From: Lineus longissimus
Taxonomy: Eukaryota > Nemertea > Pilidiophora > Heteronemertea > Lineidae
DNA length: 64,000 bases
Direction of reading: 5' to 3'
Assembly (NCBI RefSeq): GCF_910592395.1
Contig: NC_088316.1
Span: 20,338,001-20,402,000 of the forward strand
Shown one piece after another: positions 48,601-58,551 of the stretch. The translations under genes and the position numbers were made by a program. The notes beneath the pieces are model-generated. The model was not told where the DNA came from and made no database searches. It saw only the letters and a list, made by a program, of their open reading frames with translations. Within the stretch, counting starts at the first letter, position 1. Each line of letters begins with the position of its first letter.

Positions 48601-51600
48601 GCACACGATCTGAACCTGCTCCCAAGATGTGATGGAGGTGTGAAACAGGGCCAAGGGGATGCACACGATCTGAACCTGCCTTTATATAAGAGACGTTTAT
48701 GCTTTTCCTATGTATTTCTGTTGTTCTTGCAGATTGACAGTGACGGCGGGATGTCCCATGGATCTCACCTATTTCCCAATGGACAGTCAGAAGTGTAGTC
48801 TTGAGATTGAAAGCTGTAAGTTCAACTAGACCTGGTTACAAACATTTTGAGCTGTCCAGGCACACTTCAGTCACACCAGTTAACATGGACTAAAGACATC
48901 TTTTAGTCATTCGTTTTGTCCGATGAATTGATGGAAATGCCCTTCTTCTATCTCAACCTTGTGAAAAGATGGAATATTTGGTGAAATGGCCGAGATAATG
49001 TTGTCTCCTGTAGAACGTTTTCTGCACAGAAACTATTAATTTGTGATGAAAAGTAAATGGTTTGTCCTCAGACCCTACTGAGTGGATCACTCCTCTCTCA
49101 CCTTCCACTATCAGAAAGAACCTAATTGCATTCTGGCCTATGGGGCTCCTCATCACCACCCACAACGACACGAATTACTCTGTTTGCTGGCCACGTTGCC
49201 TCTTTTTCCGTGACCACAAAAAATCAATAGATTTTTCTCCAGATGGCTTCATCTAGATAACGTAGTTAGTGATCAAACCTGACGTGTTGTCACTTTTCAT
49301 TCTCTAGTAATATTATACAGGGTAATCATTCACATTGCCCTTTTGTCTGAAGGTGAAAATGAGTTTTCTAGTTGTGATGGCCAACTGATGAGATCATGCC
49401 TGGTCTGACATAGCTGTGGGCCACCTGCATGGTGAATGACTGAGTTTTTCACATCAATTTTACGCGAAAGATCAATTCAGACAATGCTTTCAGTAGTTTT
49501 ACTCTAAACTTATCCTTGCCTGCTACTCAGAGTGATGTTATGGAGTCAGATTAGGTTCCTAGAAGAAGAGAGACTATAGCTATCTTGGATGTTGTCTTCC
49601 TACATGAACAGATCCGATGCACTGTGGGTCCTGTGCTTCTGCCTAGAGTCTCCTTCCAAACACATCTAAGTTGTTTCCAGAACGGTATGGAAGACTCATT
49701 AGCACTTTTGGAGACATTCCTTTTGATTTAGAGTCAATACGCTTGGGCATCTTGGCTAAGACTGCTGATATCACGAAGACCATTGTAGTTATTGTTCTTG
49801 CTTTCCAGTTGGCTACACAACGAAGGATATCATTTACTTCTGGGCGAAAGACAAGTCACCGGTTGGCATAGCAAGTGATGTCCAGCTGCCGCAGTTCAAA
49901 GTCCAAGGTCACAATGAAATTGAACGATTGATTATTCTCAGCACAGGTAGGCAGGTCATGGCTTAAGAGGCATTGATTAACCATACTTCTGTTCATTGAG
50001 GACACGTTTAAATATAAGTTTGGGCTTCTGAGATGCCTTTGCTTTAGGTACAACCGAGTTTTAGGAAACAGTCAGGTATTGAAATCCACCTCAGTCTGAT
50101 ATCAATTTTGACTTGATTGTCCGAAAAACGTGACAACATGTGCACTACCTGTCCTTGTCAGTTTGCACATTATACAATAAAACAGCCAGACTGTGATAAC
50201 CCATTCTCTCCTGCTTCGACTGCTCCATACATCCAGTCAGACTGTGATAACCCATTCTCTCCTGCTTCGACTGCTCCATACATCCAGTCAGACTGTGATA
50301 ACCCATTCTCTCCTGCTTCGACTGCTCCATACATCCAGTCAGACTGTGATAACCCATTCTCTCCTGCTTCGACTGCTCCACACATCCAGTCAGACTGTGA
50401 TAACCCATTCTCTCCTGCTTCGACTGCTCCATACATCCAGTCAGACTGTGATAACCCATTCTCTCCTGCTTCGACTGCTCCACACATCCAGTCAGACTGT
50501 GATAACCCATTCTCTCCTGCTTCGACTGCTCCATACATCCAGTCAGACTGTGATAACCCATTCTCTCCTGCTTCGACTGCTCCACACATCCAGTCAGACT
50601 GTGATAACCCATTCTCTCCTGCTTCGACTGCTCCATACATCCAGTCAGACTGTGATAACCCATTCTCTCCTGCTTCGACTGCTCCACACATCCAGTCAGA
50701 CTGTGATAACCCATTCTCTCCTGCTTCGACTGCTCCATACATCCAGTCAGACTGTGATAACCCATTCTCTCCTGCTTCGACTGCTCCATACATCCAGTCA
50801 GACTGTGATAACCCATTCTCTCCTGCTTCGACTGCTCCATACATCCAGTCAGACTGTGATAACCCATTCTCTCCTGCTTCGACTGCTCCATACATCCAGT
50901 CAGACTGTGATAACCCATTCTCTCCTGCTTCGACTGCTCCATACATCCAGTCAGACTGTGATAACCCATTCTCTCCTGCTTCGACTGCTCCATACATCCA
51001 GTCAGACTGTGATAACCCATTCTCTCCTGCTTCGACTGCTCCATACATGCAGTGAAAGAGATGCTCCTCTTTTCCTAAGATGAGGTATCTCTGCTGAAAT
51101 ATCCATCATCCATCATCGTTTCAATGTGAGATCACTTGGTAACTAACAATGTCTCATTTCAGGAAATTACTCGCGTCTTGCCTGTGAGCTATTCTTCGAG
51201 CGAAGCATGGGTTACTATCTCATCCAGATCTACATCCCATCCACGCTGATTGTGGTGCTGTCCTGGGTGTCGTTCTGGTTGTCTCGAGGGGCTGTGCCAG
51301 CCCGTGTCGCCCTTGGTATCACCACCGTGCTCACCATGACCACCCTCATCTCCAGTACCAATGCTTCCCTTCCTAAGATTTCCTACCTTAAAAGTATCGA
51401 TGTCTATTTAGTGACGTGTTTCGTCATGGTGTTTGCATCGTTGCTTGAGTACGCCGCAGTCAGTTATATAGCAAAACGGTAGGTATTACAAGCTTTCATT
51501 ACCAACGTTTTGAACTGAAAGCAAGCTCAGGTGGTTCAGACAAGTCCTTGGCCATTAATCTATTGGACATAATGATGATGACTTCCGACTGCATTATAAA

Positions 51601-52888
51601 GTCCCCCATGGGCTGAAATCGTCTTTGCCTTTACCATACTCTGGGACCTTTGTCCGTCCACACTCTAGGAACATTCTCGACAGAGGTCGCATACTGGGGA
51701 CATGTTTCAGGCAGTTTACTGCCAAACTTCATTAAGAAAAGGTTAACACCATGCTTGCGATGAAAGCCATTTAAAAAAGCAAATCAAGGAGATGAAACTA
51801 TTGGGAGTGTGAAGCGGTTTGAATTGCATCAGCTCATGGTACTTCCTATTGCAGGTGTGCTCAAGCTGCTGCCGATGCCAAGAAGGCAGCCGCTCTGGCT
51901 GCTGCTGCCTCAGGCAACAAGCCTCCCACACAGTCACAGCCCACCTGTGACGGCATCCCACCAGATCAGCGCACCATTCCAGTCAGCCGCACATTTACTG
52001 CAGATGACCTCAATAATGGCAGCTTATGGAGACGAAAACACTCGAATCCAGAGCTTAGACACTCTTTCCCTACGGTAAGTATCTGGAGACATTCACCTTT
52101 TCCATTGGTAAGTAATGTGCGTAGCGTGAACTACAGTTATCTGGTCGTCATAGGGGGTGAACATCCCGAGTTTCTGGTTACTTTGGCAAACCATACATCT
52201 CCTGGACCATATCGCACTGGACATGAGAAGTGGTTGTGATCACTTGAGCTGTGCATGCCATCTCTGCCAAGTGGGGAAAACTAGCAACACTAGACTGATT
52301 TGTTTTGGCATTGAAAAACAGGCATCGAGTTGTCAGTCACAAGATAGGCAGTTTCATGATCACACCTTTTTGCAAGTTTTCTGAGAGTTTACTTGAGGCT
52401 ATGTGTCGTCCCTTGAGGTAGACTATGTGTGCTTGAACAAACATATTACTTACTTGCAGTGTCTAGAGGAGTTTGATGATGACAACACTTACTTAAAAAC
52501 TAACTTGAAATCGGATTCTTTCTGCGAGCTGCATGAGTTGCATGTGCTTTGTTTGTGGTGCACTTTATCCCTCTTATGTTTATCTCTCTGCACCTTTCAG
52601 GAAATACGACTATCATCCGTACGGACCAATTCCAATTACCACGCTGAATGCACATTACTTCCACAACCTCCACCAGGAGTCATGACTCCATCGGACTCTT
52701 TCGAATCGGAGGCGACCCGGCACCACAAGCTTCCTCACTGTCGAGAGTGCTGTAGTGTCAGACCGAGCACCATTGACAAATATTCCCGCATCTTCTTCCC
52801 GCTTGTTTTTATTTGCTTCAACATCATGTACTGGGTGACATATCTGTACATTAGTGTGGCGACTGATGACAAACGAAAACCTACGTAG
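42525..52888 (+). CDS. RDL-like GABA-gated chloride channel subunit (Cys-loop receptor), exons 2-9
   Basis: Eight exons (98, 68, 221, 83, 138, 316, 220 and 288 bp) join with matching phases to about 476 residues ending in a TAG. They give an extracellular ligand-binding domain, the 13-residue Cys loop, M1-M3, an intracellular loop and M4, the full plan of a pentameric ligand-gated channel. RDL-type GABA-site features are visible: YFRQTW (loop D arginine), NSLR (loop E serine), EIESFGYT (loop B) and GNYSRLAC (loop C). The second glycine-receptor disulfide is not evident. M2 begins with PAR, the anion-selectivity signature. Introns are 1426, 2202, 2193, 993, 1216, 376 and 526 bp, all GT-AG. The 68/221/83/138 exon sizes equal those of vertebrate GABA-A genes as I recall them. 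The signal-peptide exon is missing. GABA as ligand is inferred; another small transmitter is possible. Confidence 0.93.
44049..44116 (+). CDS. Receptor exon 3 (68 bp): first beta strands
   Basis: Flanked by TTACTTAG and GTAGGT, the exon encodes [12 protein letters not shown] then [10 protein letters not shown], the strand that precedes loop D. It is too short to stand out as an open frame and was found by phase and motif. NVS is a second possible glycosylation site. Its length equals the conserved 68-bp GABA-A exon. Confidence 0.93.
46319..46539 (+). CDS. Receptor exon 4 (221 bp): loops D, A and E
   Basis: The exon starts after TTCTTCCAG with [17 protein letters not shown] and contains [11 protein letters not shown] (loop A) and [15 protein letters not shown] (loop E). 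It ends before GTGGGT with two bases of an arginine codon that exon 5 completes. WxPDTFF and YFRQ.W are strongly conserved in chloride-channel Cys-loop receptors. The length matches the 221-bp vertebrate exon. Confidence 0.96.
48318..48679. repeat. 60-bp intronic minisatellite, 6 copies, next to the exon 5 acceptor
   Basis: The unit starts GCTCCCAAGATGTGATGGAG and ends with CACGATCTGAACCT. Six nearly identical copies differ mainly at CCAAGGGG or CCAAGAGG. The array ends 53 bp before the exon 5 boundary. Long frames over it on both strands result from a period divisible by three, and the plus-strand one runs into exon 5 out of frame. Confidence 0.95.
48733..48815 (+). CDS. Receptor exon 5 (83 bp): Cys loop
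   Basis: Flanked by TTCTTGCAG and GTAAGT. It encodes [20 protein letters not shown] followed by CSLEIES, with the two cysteines 13 residues apart as in all Cys-loop receptors and the FPMD tip conserved. The last base, T, joins TT of exon 6 to give the loop B phenylalanine found in RDL. The length matches the 83-bp vertebrate exon. Confidence 0.96.
49809..49946 (+). CDS. Receptor exon 6 (138 bp): loop B to loop C
   Basis: The acceptor is CTTTCCAG and the donor GTAGGC. It encodes [19 protein letters not shown] then [20 protein letters not shown], covering the end of loop B and the strand leading into loop C. LPQFKV is conserved in RDL. The final G joins exon 7 to make the glycine of TGNYSRL. 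Confidence 0.95.
50188..51054. repeat. 51-bp intronic minisatellite, 17 copies
   Basis: The unit AGACTGTGATAACCCATTCT...ATACATCCAGTC repeats exactly every 51 bp in the intron between exons 6 and 7. The copies are identical except that copies 4, 6, 8 and 10 carry CACACATCC for CATACATCC, which makes a local dimeric pattern, and the last copy ends ATGCAG. Frames of about 300 codons on both strands over it are artefacts of the period. Confidence 0.97.
51163..51478 (+). CDS. Receptor exon 7 (316 bp): loop C and M1-M3
   Basis: After CATTTCAG the exon encodes [15 protein letters not shown], then M1 ([19 protein letters not shown]), M2 ([17 protein letters not shown]) and M3 ([20 protein letters not shown]). 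PAR at the M2 start marks anion selectivity. The 2' alanine and 6' threonine are those of insecticide- and picrotoxin-sensitive RDL channels. NYS is a possible glycosylation site. It ends at GTAGGT two bases into an arginine codon. All three membrane spans in one exon suggest loss of an intron relative to vertebrate genes. Confidence 0.97.
51855..52074 (+). CDS. Receptor exon 8 (220 bp): intracellular M3-M4 loop
   Basis: The acceptor is TATTGCAG and the donor GTAAGT. The exon completes the arginine codon and encodes an alanine/lysine-rich start ([14 protein letters not shown]), a proline/glutamine part, and [13 protein letters not shown], where RRKHS resembles a basophilic kinase site. The loop is short and poorly conserved, as usual for this family. 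The assignment rests on splice phase and continuity into exon 9. Confidence 0.85.
52601..52888 (+). CDS. Receptor exon 9: end of loop, M4 and stop
   Basis: After CCTTTCAG the exon encodes more loop sequence including a cysteine-rich CRECC, then [19 protein letters not shown] followed by [11 protein letters not shown], the family's signature M4 with its IDxYSRxxFP lead-in. Ten residues later it ends with TAG at 52886-52888. Confidence 0.95.
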   Translation, partial: EIRLSSVRTNSNYHAECTLLPQPPPGVMTPSDSFESEATRHHKLPHCRECCSVRPSTIDKYSRIFFPLVFICFNIMYWVTYLYISVATDDKRKPT

Positions 52889-55800
52889 AGAAATGCTGAC
52901 ATGTAGGATGAATCAGAGTTGTGCCGGGCTCTGCTTCAACTTCTTGCTGTTTGGGCTGCGATTCCTTAGTGTTAGGTTAACACATAGTTTGTTTTCCTTC
53001 AAAGAAACAACTGCAACTGCAACTATTGGAAAAGACGTTTGGTGTAGGGCACCAGTTGATACGAAATGATTCCAAGACAAGTAATCACTTGGTACATACT
53101 TAATCACACACAGTAAGAATTTGAAATAGTGCAAAGGTGGGAATTGCGGAAGGCAAGTGAAGGGTGGGTTTGATCAGATATTTTGTAAAGTTCAAGTCTT
53201 TCCTGATGATGTTATGTATGAAGACTTTGCTCAACACACTATGGAAGAATAGGAAATGTGAACCTTCACTGCAGAGACAGTTATTCTGGAGTGGATACGA
53301 TATCGTTTCAGTTAGTAGAGAACATACTTTCACTCAACCGACAGGGGGTTGTCCATGTGTTCCTTATTCCTGGCTGTACCTATAGTTCTGAGTGTGAAGG
53401 TATACACATGTCCCCAAGCGCAGACGAACAGTTTCCATGCAATAAGCTCAAACTATGGGGATGAACCGACCAAGGGGAAGCAGGTTTTGGACATTTGCTT
53501 TGAAGTGCCTTTAGGAAAGTTAGCTTGTAGAGTGGCATCATCGTATCCAATGAGAGATCAGGGTATCAACACATGGCCTTATGCATGCGCTTTAGGTCAT
53601 CATAAGTGTCTGTTTTGTCACTTTTTGTTTCAAATCTTTGCGTGAATATGGATAATCGTGGACCTGATCCCATTGTCCTTTCGTGCTAGAAAAGGATTGC
53701 CCACAGCCAGTTCATTTCATGTGAGAATATGTAATGTGTGACATACCTAATAATATAATGTGGTTTATACATAATACAAAATATCCCAATATCAGCTCTT
53801 TGTAATGCGAATCTTTCCTGTAAAGTAGGATTCCTGCTAACTTGCTTCATGTATTGAAAGGGAAGTTTCTAACTGCTTGACGTCTACCACCAAATAGACT
53901 TTGTGTAGAAACGATGCGTTGCAACAACCTTGCCATTGTCACTTCTTGATGTAAATACATTGTATCAACTGTTGAAGCTGATAAGCCTTTAGACCTAGTT
54001 GCATTTCCATGATGAAGTGAGAGGATATGCTTTTGTTGGACCATCTTAGCTCGTGTGGATGGCAGAGATGATTTGTATGTTCCTGTTTGCTTGTGTTTGG
54101 GTCACTATTGCTTCACAGCTTCAAAGACTGCATACCTGTATGTAACATTCTCATGGTGAAAACCTGTCATGATGTGTACAACTCCAGGCACGGATGAGGC
54201 ATATAACCGTAGACCGGACATGTTCGCCCTATCCCTGAAAGATGTTGATCTGGCGGTGTGATTGAGAGTTTGAATGCTGTGCTGTAGACTGTTGTGTAAA
54301 TGTGAATGTGATCACTCACTATGGAAATGCAATGGAAATTCCAGTTTTTACCAAGAAAGGTAATGGGACAATGGAGACTGGACAAATCAAGATGTGTCTG
54401 TCAGAGATCAGACAGCCTCTTCGGATCACTTTATTCTCATCATGAAAAAGTCGACATTCTTGATGTTGATTCGCTCTTTGTAATCGTTCATTTACTGTTG
54501 AACATAGCATCGAAACACAACGCTCTGTTTGTGGAAAATTTGGGGGAACATTGTCGATATATGATAGTTTAGGCTTGCTTCATGATCATTCTATTGATGA
54601 TTGTGAGATTTTTATAGTGTAAATAAGTCACGTACATGGAATGTATAGATTTTTTATAATGATGTATGTTATGTGACATTGATCTGAGATAGGTTTTAGA
54701 TCCTTGTTTTGTCTATTAAATATCTCATGTTTTTGTTTAAACTTGATAGCTGGATGTAATATGGGAATATTTTAGCAACATTTTTTTCAAAAGCTTGTAT
54801 GTAACTTATGGAACAAGTGTGACTTCCTATTGTAAACAGAAACTTGAAAATGAACAGAAGCTGTGGCTATAGTAGCTGAAAGATGCTTCACAGCTCAAGA
54901 CATGACTTGATGTTGAGTAAAAGGCAATACATTCTGACCCGTTTGGTGTCAACCTTACTGAATGAATGGACTTAAGATATATAACCTCTTTCGTTTATTT
55001 CTCATGTTCTGGTTGTAGGCATAGCAATGTTTATTCAAACTGGTGGAAAGTCACTCCACAATGTTTGTCTGCAGGTTGCCTTACTTCATGTACATAGTGT
55101 AAAATAGGATTCATCCTGGTCGAATGTACATTTAAATCAAAGATGGGATGTTTTAGATGCTCAATCAGAAATCACCTGGCATGGAGTCGCCATGATCAGA
55201 GAATAGCCCCTCAGCAAATTAAGATTATCATATCAACTTCAAGCATGTCATATTTGGCTACAGAGTGACACATACTATTAGATTTTAGTTCGTTGCCTCC
55301 ATAGACATGAATCGGGTTACTTCAGCGAACAGAGAAGGACTGAAGAATTGAGATGAGAGCAATGGGCGCTAGCACTGGGCTCCACAACTTGTGGATAGCA
55401 GAGTGTACAGCAGGCTGGTCATGAACATGCGTATCACAGAGAGGCTTTGTGCCTCAACAGTTGTATTTTTTCATATGTGATTACCGAGACCAATATCTGC
55501 GATTTCTTATCTATTGTTATTTATGTATAGTTATGGTGATTGATTTTATTCTAAGTTTGATTCTATAAAATGTAGTATTTGTTATCTAAGTATAATTTTT
55601 GTGCTATTGGAACTTTACTTTTTATTCTACATTTTGTTTAAATCAAAGTGGGCCAAAATTTGGTTCTGACTATCTTTAGTGTTTTTGGTAGAAATACATG
55701 GTTAACAAGCATGTAATTGACAAATTAAAGGGAATGATATGTAATTGTTCCTTATCGCTGTTGGTAAACGAAACCATAATCACTTCAATTAAGACTTTAA

Positions 55801-56090
55801 TCTTAGTCGTAGTTATCCGTTTAGTATCTTGTGTATCACCCTGAAGCTGTCATAACGACCAGGAGCTGTTAGGTTGCGAAGTGAATATTGGCTTATTCAT
55901 CGCTGTTCATTTTAGGATGGGGCAGGTGCGGCCTATCGTTGTGTCACAATGCCTCCTGGCGAATTATATCTCGGTAAAAACATGTACACAGGCGACAATC
56001 ATTGGTGATTGCATCACACATTACCTTTACCACGTATTTTTATATTCAAACTCACTATATCATCAAAGTGTATAATATGATCAATAAATC
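52889..56090 (+). other. Probable long 3' UTR of the receptor gene
   Basis: About 3.2 kb of AT-rich sequence follows the stop without any convincing exon or repeat. Candidate polyadenylation signals are ATTAAA at 54715, ATTAAA at 55724 and AATAAA at 56083-56088. Neuronal channel genes often have UTRs of this size. Which signal is used cannot be told from sequence. Confidence 0.45.
56083..56088 (+). promoter_or_regulatory. Candidate polyadenylation signal AATAAA
   Basis: This is the only canonical AATAAA I noticed in the 3.2 kb after the receptor stop. Earlier ATTAAA variants could equally be used. Confidence 0.35.
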
Positions 56091-56516
56091 ATCTTTGCCG
56101 TAGGCCTACTAATGTTTTTATTACTTGAGCTACTCGTGAACCCTGTGTGGCAGCCATGACCCGCCTAGTCTGGTCGTGGCAGTCTCGTCTTTCCCACGGC
56201 CCCAGGTGCCATGTCAGTTTTGGCCTAGCTGCGGCAGTCTCATGGTGTGGGATGTCCTCCACCTTCGCCTGGTTGTGATAGCCACATCGTGTACACGGTG
56301 TAGCAACCATGTCACGTGTGATCCGTTTGGGAGGCATGTTCCAACTAGTCCAGGGAACAAATCGATCTACATTAATGGAGCCATGATATTGCTCTATGAC
56401 ATTTGTTCCAGAAAAGATCTTTCCCCAACGGTAGTCGGTATAAAAATGATTTCATTTCACGACGGTTCCCAAGTTGGTCAAAGATATAAGGACGATGTTC
56501 ACATCAATATTCTCTC
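56091..56516. other. Unassigned GC-richer stretch beside the retroelement
   Basis: Frames are open on both strands (56089-56337 minus, 56176-56580 plus) without recognisable motifs. It may be intergenic DNA or flank carried with the element. No gene call is made. Confidence 0.35.
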
Positions 56517-56736
56517 AGCGCCAGTTAGGGTAGAACACAACGACAAAGCAACACCGATATCCAATCCAACGCAACTTTAATGTGAGACAAAATAAGCACA
56601 CGACCAACCAGTCGTAGGGCTGAACTTAGAGTGGCCTAACATACATACATGTACATGCATACACAAATAGTATTAGGGCAATTACAACAATACATAAAAG
56701 GGTGTTATTAACAACAATACCACAATTACTGGCGCA
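56517..56736 (-). repeat. LTR-like end of the retroelement, ~220 bp
   Basis: The segment is bounded by GCGCCAGT (56518-56525) and ACTGGCGC (56728-56735), an 8-bp inverted repeat. It begins TG on the minus strand immediately after the polypurine tract. Its far end reads CT rather than the usual CA. With no second LTR for comparison, the boundaries rest only on these signals. Confidence 0.45.
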
Positions 56737-56737
56737 A

Positions 56738-56750
56738 CCTCTTTTTCTTT
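56738..56750 (-). other. Candidate polypurine tract
   Basis: On the minus strand AAAGAAAAAGAGG directly precedes the LTR-like segment and follows the coding remnant, the place where plus-strand priming occurs in LTR elements. Confidence 0.5.
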
Positions 56751-56810
56751 TAGAAATATGATAGTGAGAGTCCAATATATTCACGAATGATCATGAGAAT
56801 GAGGTTTGAA

Positions 56811-57455
56811 TTAGAAATGGCCGTAAAACTGCGTTTGCTTTCGATCACGGCAGGAGCGTCGCAGAGGTTGAGGGTCAGTGGACGCGGATATGCATGGTTC
56901 ATTTTGGGTCGAAGGCTCGGCTATTTCCAGAGGAATCTCGGGAACGGGCGGTGGCGGTGGCGTCTGTATTGGCTCTGGGAGTTCGGATAAGGCACGTTCC
57001 GTCGCAGGTACGCACACGGTCACGTCGGAGTCGTCGTCATCGTCATCTGTCGAGTACTTATAGTTTTTAGTGTCTAGAACTACCTGGCTTGGTACCCTAT
57101 AACACTCAGTTTTCTTGACCCGGTAAGATGCATTTCGCAGTTGAGAACCAACAAGCTTTCTGATATTGCACCAATTGTTGTCTAGTGACGTCAAGATGTA
57201 ACGATCACGAGATGCGGACTTGTTACGATCGGCGTAGAGGTACACGATGTCGCCGACTTCCCAATCCTGTATTGAACCAGTGTCGGAGGTGCGCGTGTTC
57301 GGAGCTTTTGACTTTTCGCTATGTGGGTGATTGTCTTTGCGCTTACTGTGTTGATTTCGGATCAAAGACTCGTCAGACATATTCAGCTGTCTGTTCGTGA
57401 ACTGGTCACGTTGTAGCATCACGTGCGGAGAGGCCTCTTGAGCGGACGCGAGCAT
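56811..57455 (-). pseudogene. Retroelement integrase C-terminal region
   Basis: This frame continues the element after the shift near 57413. It contains WEVGDIVYLYADRNKS, an SH3-like C-terminal integrase fold typical of LTR elements, followed by an aspartate run and proline-rich sequence (PPPPPVPEIP), and ends in a TAA-free FYGHF just before its stop. No chromodomain is visible. The nominal start is internal. Confidence 0.75.
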
Positions 57456-58551
57456 TTAGGGTTGCAGAGGCAATGGCTAGGGTCTTCGCGGAGATGCACC
57501 CACCTGTGGGGTCAGTTTTTAGCAACTCCAACTCTAATTCCTGGACAGCTTTTTCGGCTACCGGGTTTTTGTTGACGTTCTTTACTCTACCAACTTCGAT
57601 CGCGATTTTGAGTTCTGATAGCTGTTTGTCGCTGACTAAAGCTTTGAAGCCTGGCGCCGGGTCAACGCGAATTACAGCGTTAGGACCATCTAAGGGTCTA
57701 ATATCAACACATAGGCGGATGAGACCATCGCGGAGTGATTCATGGCGCTCATCTTCGATAAGGGTTGACGTAGTGTATGACGTCACACACTCTCTGAGGA
57801 CAAGGATGAACTGCCTGTTGCGCCTGATCACATCTGCAGCGAATGATACACCGACGGTGTCTGGCGGATCACAAGTACTTTGTTCCGCAAACAAATGTGG
57901 GGTTTTCAAAAGCGATGCGCATTTGTGACAAGACTGAGCGACCTTTTCAATGGACTTGTCGAGATCCAAGGCGAAGAAGTAGCGGTGGGTAACCGACTTC
58001 AGCTGATTGGTTGACGGATGGTCAAGCCTAACATGGAGAGCTGTCAGTAAGCCATCTAGTACCTGACGGGGAACGACTATTCGTTCACGCGTTGGGATGA
58101 GTGGTTCGTTCTGGGGTACAACCAAAAGACCGTCTTTTGCAATCGTCGCAGCGTTGAGGTAACGTTTCACGTCCTTACTGTTAGTTACCTTTTTGGAAGG
58201 GCGTGTACCTTGCTTGAGGTGCGCATGTGTGCGTCTTAAATCTACGCACTCAGACTGGATCGATAGCCATGTCGACCTGCTGGTAAACGGGAGCTTTTGA
58301 ATGCCGGACACAATGTCGGATACGTTTACAGGTACGCGTCGAACGACTGAGTCCTCGGTTTGTTTTACGAAACTGCAGATTTGGCAACCTTGCTCATCAC
58401 ATGGTGGGGCATTGCGGCTTGCAAAATCCGACTGCAGTATGGAAGAGCCCGATACATGGCGTATAGATACCTGGTATCTACTCGCTGTTGACAGGAATGA
58501 ATGTGGTGACTCTAGGACTAGCAGAAAACTCACCGCGGCAGAGTTTCTCAA
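57406..58551 (-). pseudogene. Retroelement integrase fragment
   Basis: The 381-codon frame includes an integrase zinc-binding motif (LHVRLDHPS with two histidines, then CHKCASL with two cysteines). Downstream is a catalytic core whose last two acidic residues, in RVDPAPGF and NPVAEKAV, are separated by exactly 35 residues (D-x35-E). The first aspartate is probably in SFAADV. The first ~20 codons after the nominal ATG lie in the wrong frame of the RNase H region. The frame ends at a TGA shortly after RSRGLSARD, where a second frameshift occurs. It is inactive as it stands. Confidence 0.88.

Noticed and set aside
48269-48798. Repetitive frames of 124-160 codons
   Set aside because: These are a by-product of the 60-bp repeat. 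The plus-strand frame crosses exon 5 in a different frame from the receptor.
50117-51083. Four overlapping frames of about 300 codons on both strands
   Set aside because: They lie over an intronic 51-bp tandem repeat whose period is divisible by three, so openness on both strands is automatic.
56089-56337. 82-codon minus-strand frame with several Cys and His
   Set aside because: The residue spacing fits no zinc-finger type, and the overlapping plus-strand frame is equally open, as expected of GC-richer sequence.
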